Source: a virus. From it: a stretch of DNA of 64,000 nucleotides. Shown here piece after piece: positions 45,561-54,404 of this stretch (its first letter is position 1; each line of letters begins with the position of its first letter). The notes beneath the pieces are model-generated. The model was not told the origin of the DNA. It saw only the letters and a program-made list of their open reading frames with translations, and did no database searches. Where the stretch lies: IMG/VR virus record IMGVR_UViG_3300042308_000168, positions 1-64,000 of that record; one strand, written 5' to 3'. Both the position numbers and the translations under genes were made by a program.

Positions 45561-46266
45561 CGTTGATCATTCTCTTGTCGATAATTCTTGTTTCTTTGAA
45601 ACTGATAGCCATTTCTACTGCAACGGGGTAACCGTTCGAGAATGTGCTATACAGTCCTTCAGCGGGAGCATAGTTGACACCAATAGCATCAATGTAACCT
45701 TCGTATATCTTTGGTAGTTTGGGTGTGCCAGATGTATCATTTCTTTCCCATCTACCATTGACCAATACATTATAGTCAATTTTAAATTTTGATGGTGATG
45801 CAGCGAACCAACCCTGTCTAGCACCAGTAGTACCGCCACCTAGAATTTCAGGTGCAGCATGGAATCTCATTCTTCTACAGATATTTTCTACTGCAATTGA
45901 TTCTTGTTCTGTTTCTGGTGCAAATAGAAAAGCGAATGTGAACTCTCTGAGGTTTGTGCTTTCGTAAATAACTTCAATTGCAGGGTTTAGAGGTGCGCCT
46001 AGCAATGATGCGGTTGTTTCAATAGCGTCTGCATAGCCGCTCATACCCATCATACCTAGTGCAACTCGTGACAACTTAACATCGCCATAAGTATGTCTCT
46101 GCTTATATGAGTAACTATCTTTTCCCATAGGCATAGGCAATACAAATGTATCAGCTTGCGCCGGATTAAATGTTGATCCTGATATAGCGCCAGGCGTAGC
46201 AGTAATACGCATGTAATGCCCGTTTCTATCATCATAAAGATGTGACGGAAACTCATATATGGCCAT
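45550..46266 (-). CDS. 48: Baseplate tail-tube cap protein gp48-like
   Basis: 238 aa. NPAIEVIYESTNLREFTFAFLFAPETEQESIAVENICRRMRFHAAPEIL and the C-terminal FSNGYPVAVEMAISFKETRIIDKRMINDGY match T4-like gp48. Shorter than T4's 364 aa. A CTAAATAA-like, weak late element lies upstream on the minus strand near 46290, in the 45-base divergent gap before gene 4. Confidence 0.78.
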   Translation of the reverse strand: MAIYEFPSHLYDDRNGHYMRITATPGAISGSTFNPAQADTFVLPMPMGKDSYSYKQRHTYGDVKLSRVALGMMGMSGYADAIETTASLLGAPLNPAIEVIYESTNLREFTFAFLFAPETEQESIAVENICRRMRFHAAPEILGGGTTGARQGWFAASPSKFKIDYNVLVNGRWERNDTSGTPKLPKIYEGYIDAIGVNYAPAEGLYSTFSNGYPVAVEMAISFKETRIIDKRMINDGY

Positions 46267-46311
46267 TTATTGTCTCCTAGTAAACTACATATTATTTAGT
46301 GAGGTATATAG

Positions 46312-46761
46312 ATGGCAAGAGAATACAAACAAGGCTTCTTCAAACCAATGTTTCCCAAAAAGTATAGAGGTGACCCAACCAATATCGTATATCGTTCTGG
46401 TTGGGAGAAGCAAGTAATGAAAAATCTAGATGAGAACTCTAGTATCGTAGCATGGTCTTCGGAAGAAATAGTAATACCATATAGATCACCAGTTGACGGT
46501 AGACTACACAGATACTTTGTCGATTTCTATGTGGAAGCTATGTTGCCTGATGGATCGATAAAGACTATGCTATTAGAGGTTAAACCCAAGGCACAAACAT
46601 TAGAGCCTAAGGTGCCTAAGAGACGCACTAAAAGATTTATCTCTGAGGTTATGACCTATGGCGTTAATCAAGCCAAGTGGAAAGCGGCTAGAGAGTATTG
46701 TGAGTTTAAAGGTTGGGAATTTCAGATTATAACAGAAACGGAACTGTTTGGCAAAAAGTAA
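46312..46761 (+). CDS. 4: Head completion nuclease gp4-like
   Basis: 149 aa, same length class as T4 gp4/50 (150). GDPTNIVYRSGWEKQVMKNLDENSSIVAWSSEEIVIPYRSPVDGRLHRYFVDFYVEA with E and D and LLEVKPKAQ (E-x-K) forms a TnsA/PD-(D/E)XK-like nuclease core. In T4 gp4 completes DNA-filled heads before tail joining. GAGGT lies upstream of the start. Confidence 0.9.
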   Translation: MAREYKQGFFKPMFPKKYRGDPTNIVYRSGWEKQVMKNLDENSSIVAWSSEEIVIPYRSPVDGRLHRYFVDFYVEAMLPDGSIKTMLLEVKPKAQTLEPKVPKRRTKRFISEVMTYGVNQAKWKAAREYCEFKGWEFQIITETELFGKK

Positions 46762-46775
46762 GATAAATAACCTTT

Positions 46776-47288
46776 ATGGCAACAAAACAATATACATCGG
46801 ACGAACTATCTGATTGGTTAGAAGAAAAGGCACTAAGCGCACAACCTTATGTTGCCAGAAGAAATCTAATCACATCTGATGAACGCAGCAGAAGTTCCAC
46901 GATTATAGGTCGTATGTATTTCTTTAAGTATGATCCTAAGGGCAAAGCATATCTGCCCAAGTATGATAAGTTTCCTATGTGCATACCATTTAAGATGGTT
47001 CCTAACGGCTTCATAGGATTGAATCTACATTATCTTAGTGTCGGTGAGAGAACTGCATTGCTAGCCAGTTTGTCTAGATTTAGAAATAATGATCGTTATG
47101 ATGAGTCGACCAGATTTGTTATTAATTATGATTTGCTGCAATCAACATATGGTATTGAGTCGTTATCTAAACCTTGTATTCATAGGTATATGTTTAGTCA
47201 TTGTAAGTCGAGATTTGTTGAAATATATTCTTATGAATACGAAAAAGCAATACAGCTACCAGTAGAAGATTGGGTATTTAAAAGGTAA
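46776..47288 (+). CDS. Conserved T4-like structural/assembly protein
   Basis: 170 aa. STIIGRMYFFKYDPKGKAYLPKYDKFPMCIPFKMVPNGFIGLNLHYLS and HRYMFSHCKSRFVEIYSYEYEKAIQLPVEDW are typical of a conserved protein located between genes 4 and 53 in T4-like marine phages. I recognise the family but not a proven function. Confidence 0.7.
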   Translation: MATKQYTSDELSDWLEEKALSAQPYVARRNLITSDERSRSSTIIGRMYFFKYDPKGKAYLPKYDKFPMCIPFKMVPNGFIGLNLHYLSVGERTALLASLSRFRNNDRYDESTRFVINYDLLQSTYGIESLSKPCIHRYMFSHCKSRFVEIYSYEYEKAIQLPVEDWVFKR

Positions 47289-47293
47289 TCTAA

Positions 47294-48133
47294 ATGGCAT
47301 CTAATAGACAATCAAAGTTCTTTGATGTATTTCCTACGATTAAGTATGATATCAATAAGAACAGAATATATGAACAGACTGAGAATGTAACCAACATTTT
47401 CTTTCGTATAGGCATTCTTAAGAAGGTTATCAATAACCTATCTACATATTATACTTACACTGTTGAAGATAATGAAACACCAGAGATTATAGCGGAGAAG
47501 GTCTATGGTGATACTGGGGCTGGTTGGATCATATTATATACCAATCAGATTTTCGATCCACAATTCGATTGGCCTCTAGGCTATACTGCATTCAATTCAT
47601 ATATTGAAGCCAAGTATGGATCTTCCCAAGCAGCCGTTCAGACTGTCCATCATGTCGAAAAGGTTGTCACTAGACATAATCTAACATGGGATACTGTTAC
47701 TGAATCGAGATATATCATTTCACCTCGTCGCTTTACAGATTATCCTGCTGGTAAGCCATTTGATTATTATGTCTGGGATCAGGCACTAGTTCCTTATCCA
47801 GACGGACCAGATCAAGACCTAACAAGTCTGACCGATGATACCACTCTTACTCGCATTGATACTATTAGTAGAAAGTTTACAGCCGACCGTGATTCCGTAA
47901 GAACAGAAGGTGGTCTATCGGTTACTGGCGTTAGAGAGTATGAGGTCATTGACGGTGATACTATTGTTATTGATACTCGTGCCGATGTTATCACCAACTA
48001 TGACTATGAAAACGAATTGAACGATAAGAAAAAGCAAATCAAAATTATTAAGCCTATGTATTATTCTCAGATCATGTTGGAGTTTAATACTCTAACTGGT
48101 CACAAGGAAGATTTTGTTAGAAGGCTAATCTAA
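47294..48133 (+). CDS. 53: Baseplate wedge protein gp53-like
   Basis: 279 aa (T4 gp53 196). KKVINNLSTYYTYTVEDNETPEIIAEKVYGDTGAGWIILYTNQIFDPQFDWPL is the gp53 signature with a LysM-like element. The C-terminal half is larger than in T4. It links wedge proteins to the hub. Overlaps the next gene by one base. Confidence 0.88.
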   Translation: MASNRQSKFFDVFPTIKYDINKNRIYEQTENVTNIFFRIGILKKVINNLSTYYTYTVEDNETPEIIAEKVYGDTGAGWIILYTNQIFDPQFDWPLGYTAFNSYIEAKYGSSQAAVQTVHHVEKVVTRHNLTWDTVTESRYIISPRRFTDYPAGKPFDYYVWDQALVPYPDGPDQDLTSLTDDTTLTRIDTISRKFTADRDSVRTEGGLSVTGVREYEVIDGDTIVIDTRADVITNYDYENELNDKKKQIKIIKPMYYSQIMLEFNTLTGHKEDFVRRLI

Positions 48134-49395
48134 TGGCATTTTCAAAAAATTCGCAATACAAAGATCAGTTTCGTGTATCGATAAAAGGTAGTATTGGCTC
48201 TTTCAAGATGGATGACACCACTGTAAAGGAAGTCATTCTGGGCGAGAGTATTTTAAATCCTAGTGTGCAAACTGCCATAACATTCAACCGATATCTCTAT
48301 ACACCTGTGCAAAGTCTAGACACCATGAAGGGTGAGAAATTAAATCTTACCTTGTCTAGTTCATTGACACAATCTTTTGGTGCATCTGGATTGAATATGA
48401 CGGTTAATAATACCGTATATCGCCTAGATAATCGTCGTTTGATTAGCCAGAGTCCTTCTGCCGTCGAAGAATTTACTATTCATGCCTGTGACGAATCATT
48501 GCTAGAAGACGCAAAACATCTGATGAGTAAGTCATGGAAATGTGTAACTCCTAATGAGATTGTCAATGCGGCTCTCGATTGCGTTAAACACCAAGGCTCT
48601 AGAGAAATTAGCCAGTGTGAGCCGCAGAGAGATTATATTGCAGAAAATATTCATCCATTCCGTGTCATTGCACAGCAAGCAAATATGGCATTAGACGGTG
48701 ATGATCCATCGTTCGTTCACTTTATGACATATGAAAACGGCGGTCAGACCAAGCATAACTTTAAATCACTCAAAGAACTAATCAATCAAGGTTCATCGAT
48801 GACCTATTATTATTCTGAGGGTGGTGAAACCGATTCAACATCGTCAACCACACCTGCTAATCCATATCCTATTATGATTACCTTTCCTTGTGACTTTGAT
48901 TATCTCACTGATCTATTGAATGGTGTTAATAAGTCTGGTCAGAATATCAATACAGGAACATTTCTCAATCTAGTTAATATGGGTATGAATTTTCTTGGTC
49001 AAGGTGGAGGCGGTGCTGTTCAAGGTATTGCTGGTGGTCTAAATGGCTGCTTCGAGGGCGGCAATATGAAACAATCATGGACCAATAAAGGCAATTCACA
49101 CCAAGATTATGGATGCGAAACAGATGTTGAGAGATATCTATTGAAGCGTCAAGCAAGAATGGCTCTACTAGATAGAGACAAAGTGGCTCTAAGAATGGTC
49201 ACAGCATGGAACCCATACATGCATGTCGGTCAAGTGATCGAACTTAAATGGGAGAACAAGCAAGATGGTGGTCTAGTATATGGCTCAGGTCAGTATCTAG
49301 TCACAGAATTAATGCATAAGGTTCAACTCGGTGGTTATTCAACAACCACTATGGATTGTGTATCAAAAGATGTATTGCAAGGGGTAATGAATTAA
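48133..49395 (+). CDS. 27: Baseplate hub protein (gp27-like)
   Basis: 420 aa. It begins with beta sequence of tube-domain type, then NIHPFRVIAQQANMALDGDDPSFVHFMTYENGG, a phrase found in T4-like hub proteins, a Gly/Gln-rich loop, and DRDKVALRMVTAWNPYMHVGQVIELKWENKQDGG with GGYSTTTMDCVSKD at the end. Position directly before the gp5-like genes matches a trimeric hub that holds the spike. The gp27 number is inferred from role. Confidence 0.75.
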   Translation: MAFSKNSQYKDQFRVSIKGSIGSFKMDDTTVKEVILGESILNPSVQTAITFNRYLYTPVQSLDTMKGEKLNLTLSSSLTQSFGASGLNMTVNNTVYRLDNRRLISQSPSAVEEFTIHACDESLLEDAKHLMSKSWKCVTPNEIVNAALDCVKHQGSREISQCEPQRDYIAENIHPFRVIAQQANMALDGDDPSFVHFMTYENGGQTKHNFKSLKELINQGSSMTYYYSEGGETDSTSSTTPANPYPIMITFPCDFDYLTDLLNGVNKSGQNINTGTFLNLVNMGMNFLGQGGGGAVQGIAGGLNGCFEGGNMKQSWTNKGNSHQDYGCETDVERYLLKRQARMALLDRDKVALRMVTAWNPYMHVGQVIELKWENKQDGGLVYGSGQYLVTELMHKVQLGGYSTTTMDCVSKDVLQGVMN

Positions 49396-50816
49396 TGGCT
49401 GATCCAAATAATTTTCCTGGTCCTCTAGGACAATTTCAAGTATGTGTAGTTGGTTCGGGTGGTGATCCTGAAAAGAAAGGCACCGAAGATGGTGATTTTC
49501 CTACAGATCAATCATGCACATCTAAACTATATTCGCCTATGGATCACAGTGGTCAGGTTGATTTAGGTCATCTAAACTTCTCACCACTAAGCATGACACC
49601 TACACAGTTCGGACAACAATCGTTTCCTGGTGTTATGGACCCTGGCACACCTGTTCTCGTATTAAAGACACAAGGTGCGGCTTCTGGTATCGTATTAGGG
49701 CAGCTTAATGCTCTACAGAATCCTTCTACTGGTTCTGGTGGTGGCAGTCTTATGGGCCAAAACTCTACATTTGGTAAACTGAAACAAAGAAAGTTGGGCA
49801 TCAAAGTTCCACCAGAAGTCAAAGAAGGACAGGCAGAAGACGGAACAAAGATCAGAGAGATTAAAGAAAAGAACGAAGAACACCGCTTTGAACTATTAGA
49901 AGGACTGCCTATTCACGGTGCTTTGTTTGATATGGCTGGATTTAAATTGCCAGAGATTAGTAGCGTACCTACTGCTAAACAGACAAACGATAGCATGATG
50001 ACAACTGATATGCTGCAAGGTCTAATGGGCCAAGTCATGTCAATGAGTCAGATGTTTCAAGGTCTCATGGGTAATCGTGGTGGTTCAGGACAAGGCGGTG
50101 GTGGTTACGGTAATGTTCCACCAGCAACTAATACTGGCAATAATAGAATTGAATATATCACACAGCAATATGAAAGACAGAATAGACCAGAACTAGCCGC
50201 TGCTCTACAAAATCTTAGTATTCTATGTCAGGGCTATGATATTGGTGATAGTGGTTCTGCATACTTTGTCAATAAAGTAGTCGATCCAAACACATACTTA
50301 CAACAGGCAGAAAGTCTATTGCTACAGTGTGAGACATTAGATGACATGATGACAACGCTAAACCGTTTGCAGTATGATACTACTCTATTTGGTAGAGAAA
50401 ATCTTAGAAACTATGAAATAGCCATTGATACTGCCTGGGGCGCAGCGAAACAGGTAATTGATTTCGAAGGCGAGATTTCTATTCTATATGATGCAAACAC
50501 TCTGAATAACATTAATACATTTGCCAATACAATCACAAGTAATAATACCAGTCCGGGTATCGGTTCTATGCCATATGGTGGTTCTGGTAGTGGTTCTGGA
50601 GGAGGTGGCGGTGGTTCTGGCAATATGTTCGGTCAGTCATCAGGACAGATTATGGAAATGATGAAGCGTCTAGCTCCACAAGGCGAACAAAACGCCAAAG
50701 ATATGCACGAGAAACTAAACACCGACCAAGACTCGAATAAACTATTTGAGATTGTTAAGAAGACTATTAACGGTGGTAACCCACTTGATCCATCACTATT
50801 CAAGGGCATGATGTAA
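49395..50816 (+). CDS. 5: Hub/spike OB-fold protein (gp5 N-terminal-like), no lysozyme domain
   Basis: 473 aa from ATG 49395. FPGPLGQFQVCVVGSGGDPEKKG...LYSPMDHSGQVDLGHLNFSPLSM, then FPGVMDPGTPVLVLKTQGAASGIVLGQL is OB-fold gp5/VgrG-like. No E-x8-D/T-x5-T lysozyme segment is seen; instead there are Gly/Met/Gln-rich linkers and helical regions (residues about 130-470). The beta-helix is on the next gene, so T4 gp5 is divided here. Confidence 0.68.
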   Translation: MADPNNFPGPLGQFQVCVVGSGGDPEKKGTEDGDFPTDQSCTSKLYSPMDHSGQVDLGHLNFSPLSMTPTQFGQQSFPGVMDPGTPVLVLKTQGAASGIVLGQLNALQNPSTGSGGGSLMGQNSTFGKLKQRKLGIKVPPEVKEGQAEDGTKIREIKEKNEEHRFELLEGLPIHGALFDMAGFKLPEISSVPTAKQTNDSMMTTDMLQGLMGQVMSMSQMFQGLMGNRGGSGQGGGGYGNVPPATNTGNNRIEYITQQYERQNRPELAAALQNLSILCQGYDIGDSGSAYFVNKVVDPNTYLQQAESLLLQCETLDDMMTTLNRLQYDTTLFGRENLRNYEIAIDTAWGAAKQVIDFEGEISILYDANTLNNINTFANTITSNNTSPGIGSMPYGGSGSGSGGGGGGSGNMFGQSSGQIMEMMKRLAPQGEQNAKDMHEKLNTDQDSNKLFEIVKKTINGGNPLDPSLFKGMM

Positions 50817-51880
50817 TGGCAACAAAAAAGTTTAATCCTAACTCAGAGCGCAAGACTACGCCCAAGAAATATAAAGTGCCTAAAGATGTCCGTGAAGAAG
50901 AAGGCGCTGGTAAATATCCTAATTATTGGTCTTACAAGTCTCGCTCAGGACATAATATCATCATGGACGACTCTAAAGATCATGAGTCGGTAACTATTCA
51001 GCATCGTTCTGGTTCTGCTATTCAAATGCGGCCAGATGGTTCTGTGCATTTCACTACACACAATGGTAAGTATGAAGTTATCTTTGGTGAAGATCGTATT
51101 ACAGTATCGGGCGCACAAGATATTACCGTGAAAGGTGATGCATCGCTTAGAGTATTTGGTGACTACAATGTTACCTGTCACAAGAATTATAATCTAACTG
51201 TCATGGGTGATTATAATTTCACAGCCAAGAACCTAAACAGAATGGTTCGTGGTAATATCGATACACAAGCCAAGAATGAAACAAAGAAACTAGAAGGTTC
51301 TTCTGGTATGATGGCACATGGTGCTATTGCTCATGTTGCTAAAGGCGCAGCATCGTTTATTTCTCATGGTGACCAAGTTCATGTTGGTGGTGGAGGTGGC
51401 ACTAATCTTCACATGCCTGGCGAAGACGGTCAATTGACAGTCTATAATAACAAAGGCGCTACACATATCGAGAATAAAGACGGCAAACTAGACATGAAGG
51501 TAACCGATGGCGAACAAAAAGTTTCTCTTGTCGCTTCTGGCGGCAGTCTTCATACGCAAGCAGATAAGGATATTCAAACAGAAGCCCAAGAAAATGTTAA
51601 GGTAGAAGCACAGAATACCGCTAAATTCAAAGGTGGATCATCTGCTGCGCTTGAAGGCGCCACTACACATGTTTCTGGTACCACAGTTCATGTTAAAGGT
51701 GATACAACGACACATGTTGATGGTGGCACAGTTAATCTTGCAGGCGGACAAGCAACGCAACTAGACTTTAATTTTGCTGAAATGATTTCTGCTGCTGGTC
51801 TTCCTTCTATTAATTCTGGTATGGCAAATCAACCAATTGCAGAAGCATCTTCGGAAGAATGGCTCAGTAAACTAGCCTAA
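50816..51880 (+). CDS. 5: Tail spike beta-helix protein (gp5 C-terminal-like)
   Basis: 354 aa. From residue 40 it is an 8-residue-repeat beta-prism: SVTIQHRSGSAIQMRPDGSVHFTTHNGKYEVIFGEDRITVSGAQDITVKGDASLRVFGDYN (in shorter units VxGDxxxxV), then VEAQNTAKFKGGSSAALEG..THVSGTTVHVKGDT. This matches the membrane-piercing needle of gp5/VgrG. It starts in overlap with the OB-fold gene, supporting a split spike. Confidence 0.85.
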   Translation: MATKKFNPNSERKTTPKKYKVPKDVREEEGAGKYPNYWSYKSRSGHNIIMDDSKDHESVTIQHRSGSAIQMRPDGSVHFTTHNGKYEVIFGEDRITVSGAQDITVKGDASLRVFGDYNVTCHKNYNLTVMGDYNFTAKNLNRMVRGNIDTQAKNETKKLEGSSGMMAHGAIAHVAKGAASFISHGDQVHVGGGGGTNLHMPGEDGQLTVYNNKGATHIENKDGKLDMKVTDGEQKVSLVASGGSLHTQADKDIQTEAQENVKVEAQNTAKFKGGSSAALEGATTHVSGTTVHVKGDTTTHVDGGTVNLAGGQATQLDFNFAEMISAAGLPSINSGMANQPIAEASSEEWLSKLA

Positions 51881-51903
51881 ATATAACAAATAGGGTTCTA
51901 TAA

Positions 51904-52317
51904 ATGGCAGATCAAAGCGTACCGTATATTTCAAGAGTACCAGACTATTGCGATATAGATTTGGATTTCATGAAACATCCAAAGACGAATCAGCTTATTC
52001 TTAAACACGGTAGGGATGCTGTTATTAGATCAGTTCGCAATCTAGTATTCACTAACTACTATGAGAGACCTTTTAAATCTGGTATTGGTTCCAATATCAG
52101 AGCATTGCTATTTGAGAACTTCACACCGACAACTCTACTCGTCCTTCAAGATGAAATACGCCGTGTATTAAATGAATTTGAGCCTAGAATTGAGGTTCAA
52201 GATATTAGAGCCAGCGAAGATATAGACAGAAATGGTTTTGATATAACCATTGAATTTGTTATTCTAAATAGAAATGAGCCAGTTGTCACGACGGTATTCC
52301 TAGAAAGGATTAGATAA
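51904..52317 (+). CDS. 25: Baseplate wedge protein gp25
   Basis: 137 aa (T4 gp25 132). DLDFMKHPKTNQLILKHGRDAVIRSVRNLVFTNYYERPFKSGIGSNIRALLFENFTPTT has the GPW/gp25 pattern ending ...ERPF.P..GS.ir..LFE. It is the sheath-initiating wedge component shared by contractile systems. Confidence 0.93.
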   Translation: MADQSVPYISRVPDYCDIDLDFMKHPKTNQLILKHGRDAVIRSVRNLVFTNYYERPFKSGIGSNIRALLFENFTPTTLLVLQDEIRRVLNEFEPRIEVQDIRASEDIDRNGFDITIEFVILNRNEPVVTTVFLERIR

Positions 52318-52322
52318 TAGCT

Positions 52323-54404
52323 ATGGCATCCGCAAATTCAAACGCAGCACTAAGAGTCACAGAATTAGACTTTACATCGATTAGAGAGAATCTTAAGGAA
52401 TATCTTCGTTCACAAGATACCTTTCAAGATTATGACTTCGAAGGTTCTGGTCTTGCTGTTCTATTAGACATGCTTGCCTATAACACTTATTACAATGCTT
52501 TCTATATGAACATGCTTGCCAATGAGTCTTTTCTAGATACTGCACAGATCCGTCAGAACATTCTATCACATTCTAAGGCTATTGGATATGTGCCTGCTTC
52601 CGCTCGTGGTTCACAGGCAGTTATCGATGTTTATGTTAAGCCAACCAGAAATGAAATAACAACTATTCCTACAATCACACTAGAGAAATATACTAGACTT
52701 CTAGGCACAGATGTTAATGGTATTAATTATCCTTTCGTAACAGTTAACTCAAATACTGTTTCAAAGTTTGCCTCCGCATTCACCTTTTCTAATGTCGTTA
52801 TTAAGCAAGGCGAGGCAATTACTCAGCAGTTTAAGGTAGATGCATCTAATCCATACAGAAGATTTGAATTGCCTTCTGCTAATGTCGATACATCAACCCT
52901 TACTGTTCTAGTATTCGAGTCATCAAGTAATTCATACAGTGAAGAATATTCACTAGCAAATGACTTGACAGAACTATCACCAGACTCATTCGTATATTTC
53001 GTAGAAGAAAACGAAAATCTTAATTGGACTGTTTACTTTGGCGATGGTGTTCTAGGTTATAAGCCTAAGAACGGCAACATTGTTCAAATCACCTATCTCG
53101 ATACAACAGGAGCAGCCGCTAATAATATCGGTGGCTTTAAGTTCGTTCAGCCAGTTGGTGGTTATTATCGTGAAGATGTTAGAGTTACCACTAGACAGGC
53201 ATCAAGAGGTGCGGTGGATAAGGAAGATATCGAAACAATTCGTATTCGTGCGCCTAATTTCTATACTGCACAAAATCGTGCTGTTACAACAACCGATTAT
53301 GAATCAACTCTTGTTAAGAATTATCCAAATATCGACGCCGTTTCTGTTTGGGGCGGTGAAGATAATGTTCCTATTCAATATGGCAAAGTCTTTATGTCAT
53401 TTAAGACCAAAGGCTATTACAAGCTATCTGATCAGGACAAAGAAATAATCAAGCGTGACTATGTTAGAAATAAGAATGTTGTCACTGTTACACCAGAGAT
53501 TGTCGATCCAGATTATGTATTCGTTGTATTGACTGGTAGAGTAACATACGATCCTAACAGAACATCAAAAACAGCTAATGAGATTAGAGAAATCGTAAGG
53601 GCTGCTATTCTTAAGTATAATAACGATGAGTTGAATACCTTTAAGTCAACTTTCCGTAAGTCTAAGTTGCAGCAGTATATTGAAGGATCAGATCCTGCCA
53701 TTACAGGTTCAGATATCGATGTTTATGTCCAGAAAAGAGTTGATATGATCGTTGATGAGTTGAGAAGATACATCATCAACTATAACATGCCTCTAATGAA
53801 AAGCGATGCATACAATCGTTTCAATTCATATCCATGGATCAAAGTAATCGATACCGCTCTAAATCAGAGAAATGTTTATTTTGAAGAAGATCCAGGTGCT
53901 AACTCTGGTATCAATTCTGTCACTATGATTAATGGTGGTGACGGCTATACAGAACTTCCTAAAGTCACAATCACCGGTGACGGTGTTGGTGCTACTGCTA
54001 CCGCTGTTGTGGTAGATGAAAAGGTTATCAAGATCAATGTAACCAACAAGGGTCGCAACTATACTAGAGCGCAGGTGCAGATTACAGGTCTTGGTGAAGG
54101 TGCTGCGGCAGTTCCAGTTCTAGAGACTAATCTAGGAACAGTTCGCACATATTACACCACATCAACTGGTGATCAGGTAATTGTAGATAACAACGCAGGA
54201 ACGATCTATTATGACCGTGGCCAGGTTGTGCTAAATTATATTAGACCAGTAGATGTTGCCAACAATTCATTCTATGATACAGATGTTGTATCTTTCAGTG
54301 CGGTACCTGCACAGGAAATTATCAAGCCATCTAGAAATAGAATCCTAGCTATCGATGTGGATAATCCACAGAGTATTCAATTCGACGTTATTGCAGAGAC
54401 ATAA
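52323..54404 (+). CDS. 6: Baseplate wedge protein gp6
   Basis: 693 aa (T4 gp6 660). ALRVTELDFTSIRENLKEYLRSQDTFQDYDFEGSGLAVLLDMLAYNTYYNAFYMNMLANESFLDTAQIRQNILSHSKAIGYVPASARGS is the hallmark start. A GGDGYTELPKVTITGDGVGATATAVVV repeat near residue 540 is an added GxGY module as in marine T4-like phages. It forms the baseplate inner ring. Confidence 0.93.
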   Translation: MASANSNAALRVTELDFTSIRENLKEYLRSQDTFQDYDFEGSGLAVLLDMLAYNTYYNAFYMNMLANESFLDTAQIRQNILSHSKAIGYVPASARGSQAVIDVYVKPTRNEITTIPTITLEKYTRLLGTDVNGINYPFVTVNSNTVSKFASAFTFSNVVIKQGEAITQQFKVDASNPYRRFELPSANVDTSTLTVLVFESSSNSYSEEYSLANDLTELSPDSFVYFVEENENLNWTVYFGDGVLGYKPKNGNIVQITYLDTTGAAANNIGGFKFVQPVGGYYREDVRVTTRQASRGAVDKEDIETIRIRAPNFYTAQNRAVTTTDYESTLVKNYPNIDAVSVWGGEDNVPIQYGKVFMSFKTKGYYKLSDQDKEIIKRDYVRNKNVVTVTPEIVDPDYVFVVLTGRVTYDPNRTSKTANEIREIVRAAILKYNNDELNTFKSTFRKSKLQQYIEGSDPAITGSDIDVYVQKRVDMIVDELRRYIINYNMPLMKSDAYNRFNSYPWIKVIDTALNQRNVYFEEDPGANSGINSVTMINGGDGYTELPKVTITGDGVGATATAVVVDEKVIKINVTNKGRNYTRAQVQITGLGEGAAAVPVLETNLGTVRTYYTTSTGDQVIVDNNAGTIYYDRGQVVLNYIRPVDVANNSFYDTDVVSFSAVPAQEIIKPSRNRILAIDVDNPQSIQFDVIAET

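Noticed and set aside
46762-46769. GATAAATA as a late promoter before 46776
   Set aside because: 7 of 8 match only, and the predicted start would fall one base before the ATG; co-transcription with gene 4 is simpler.
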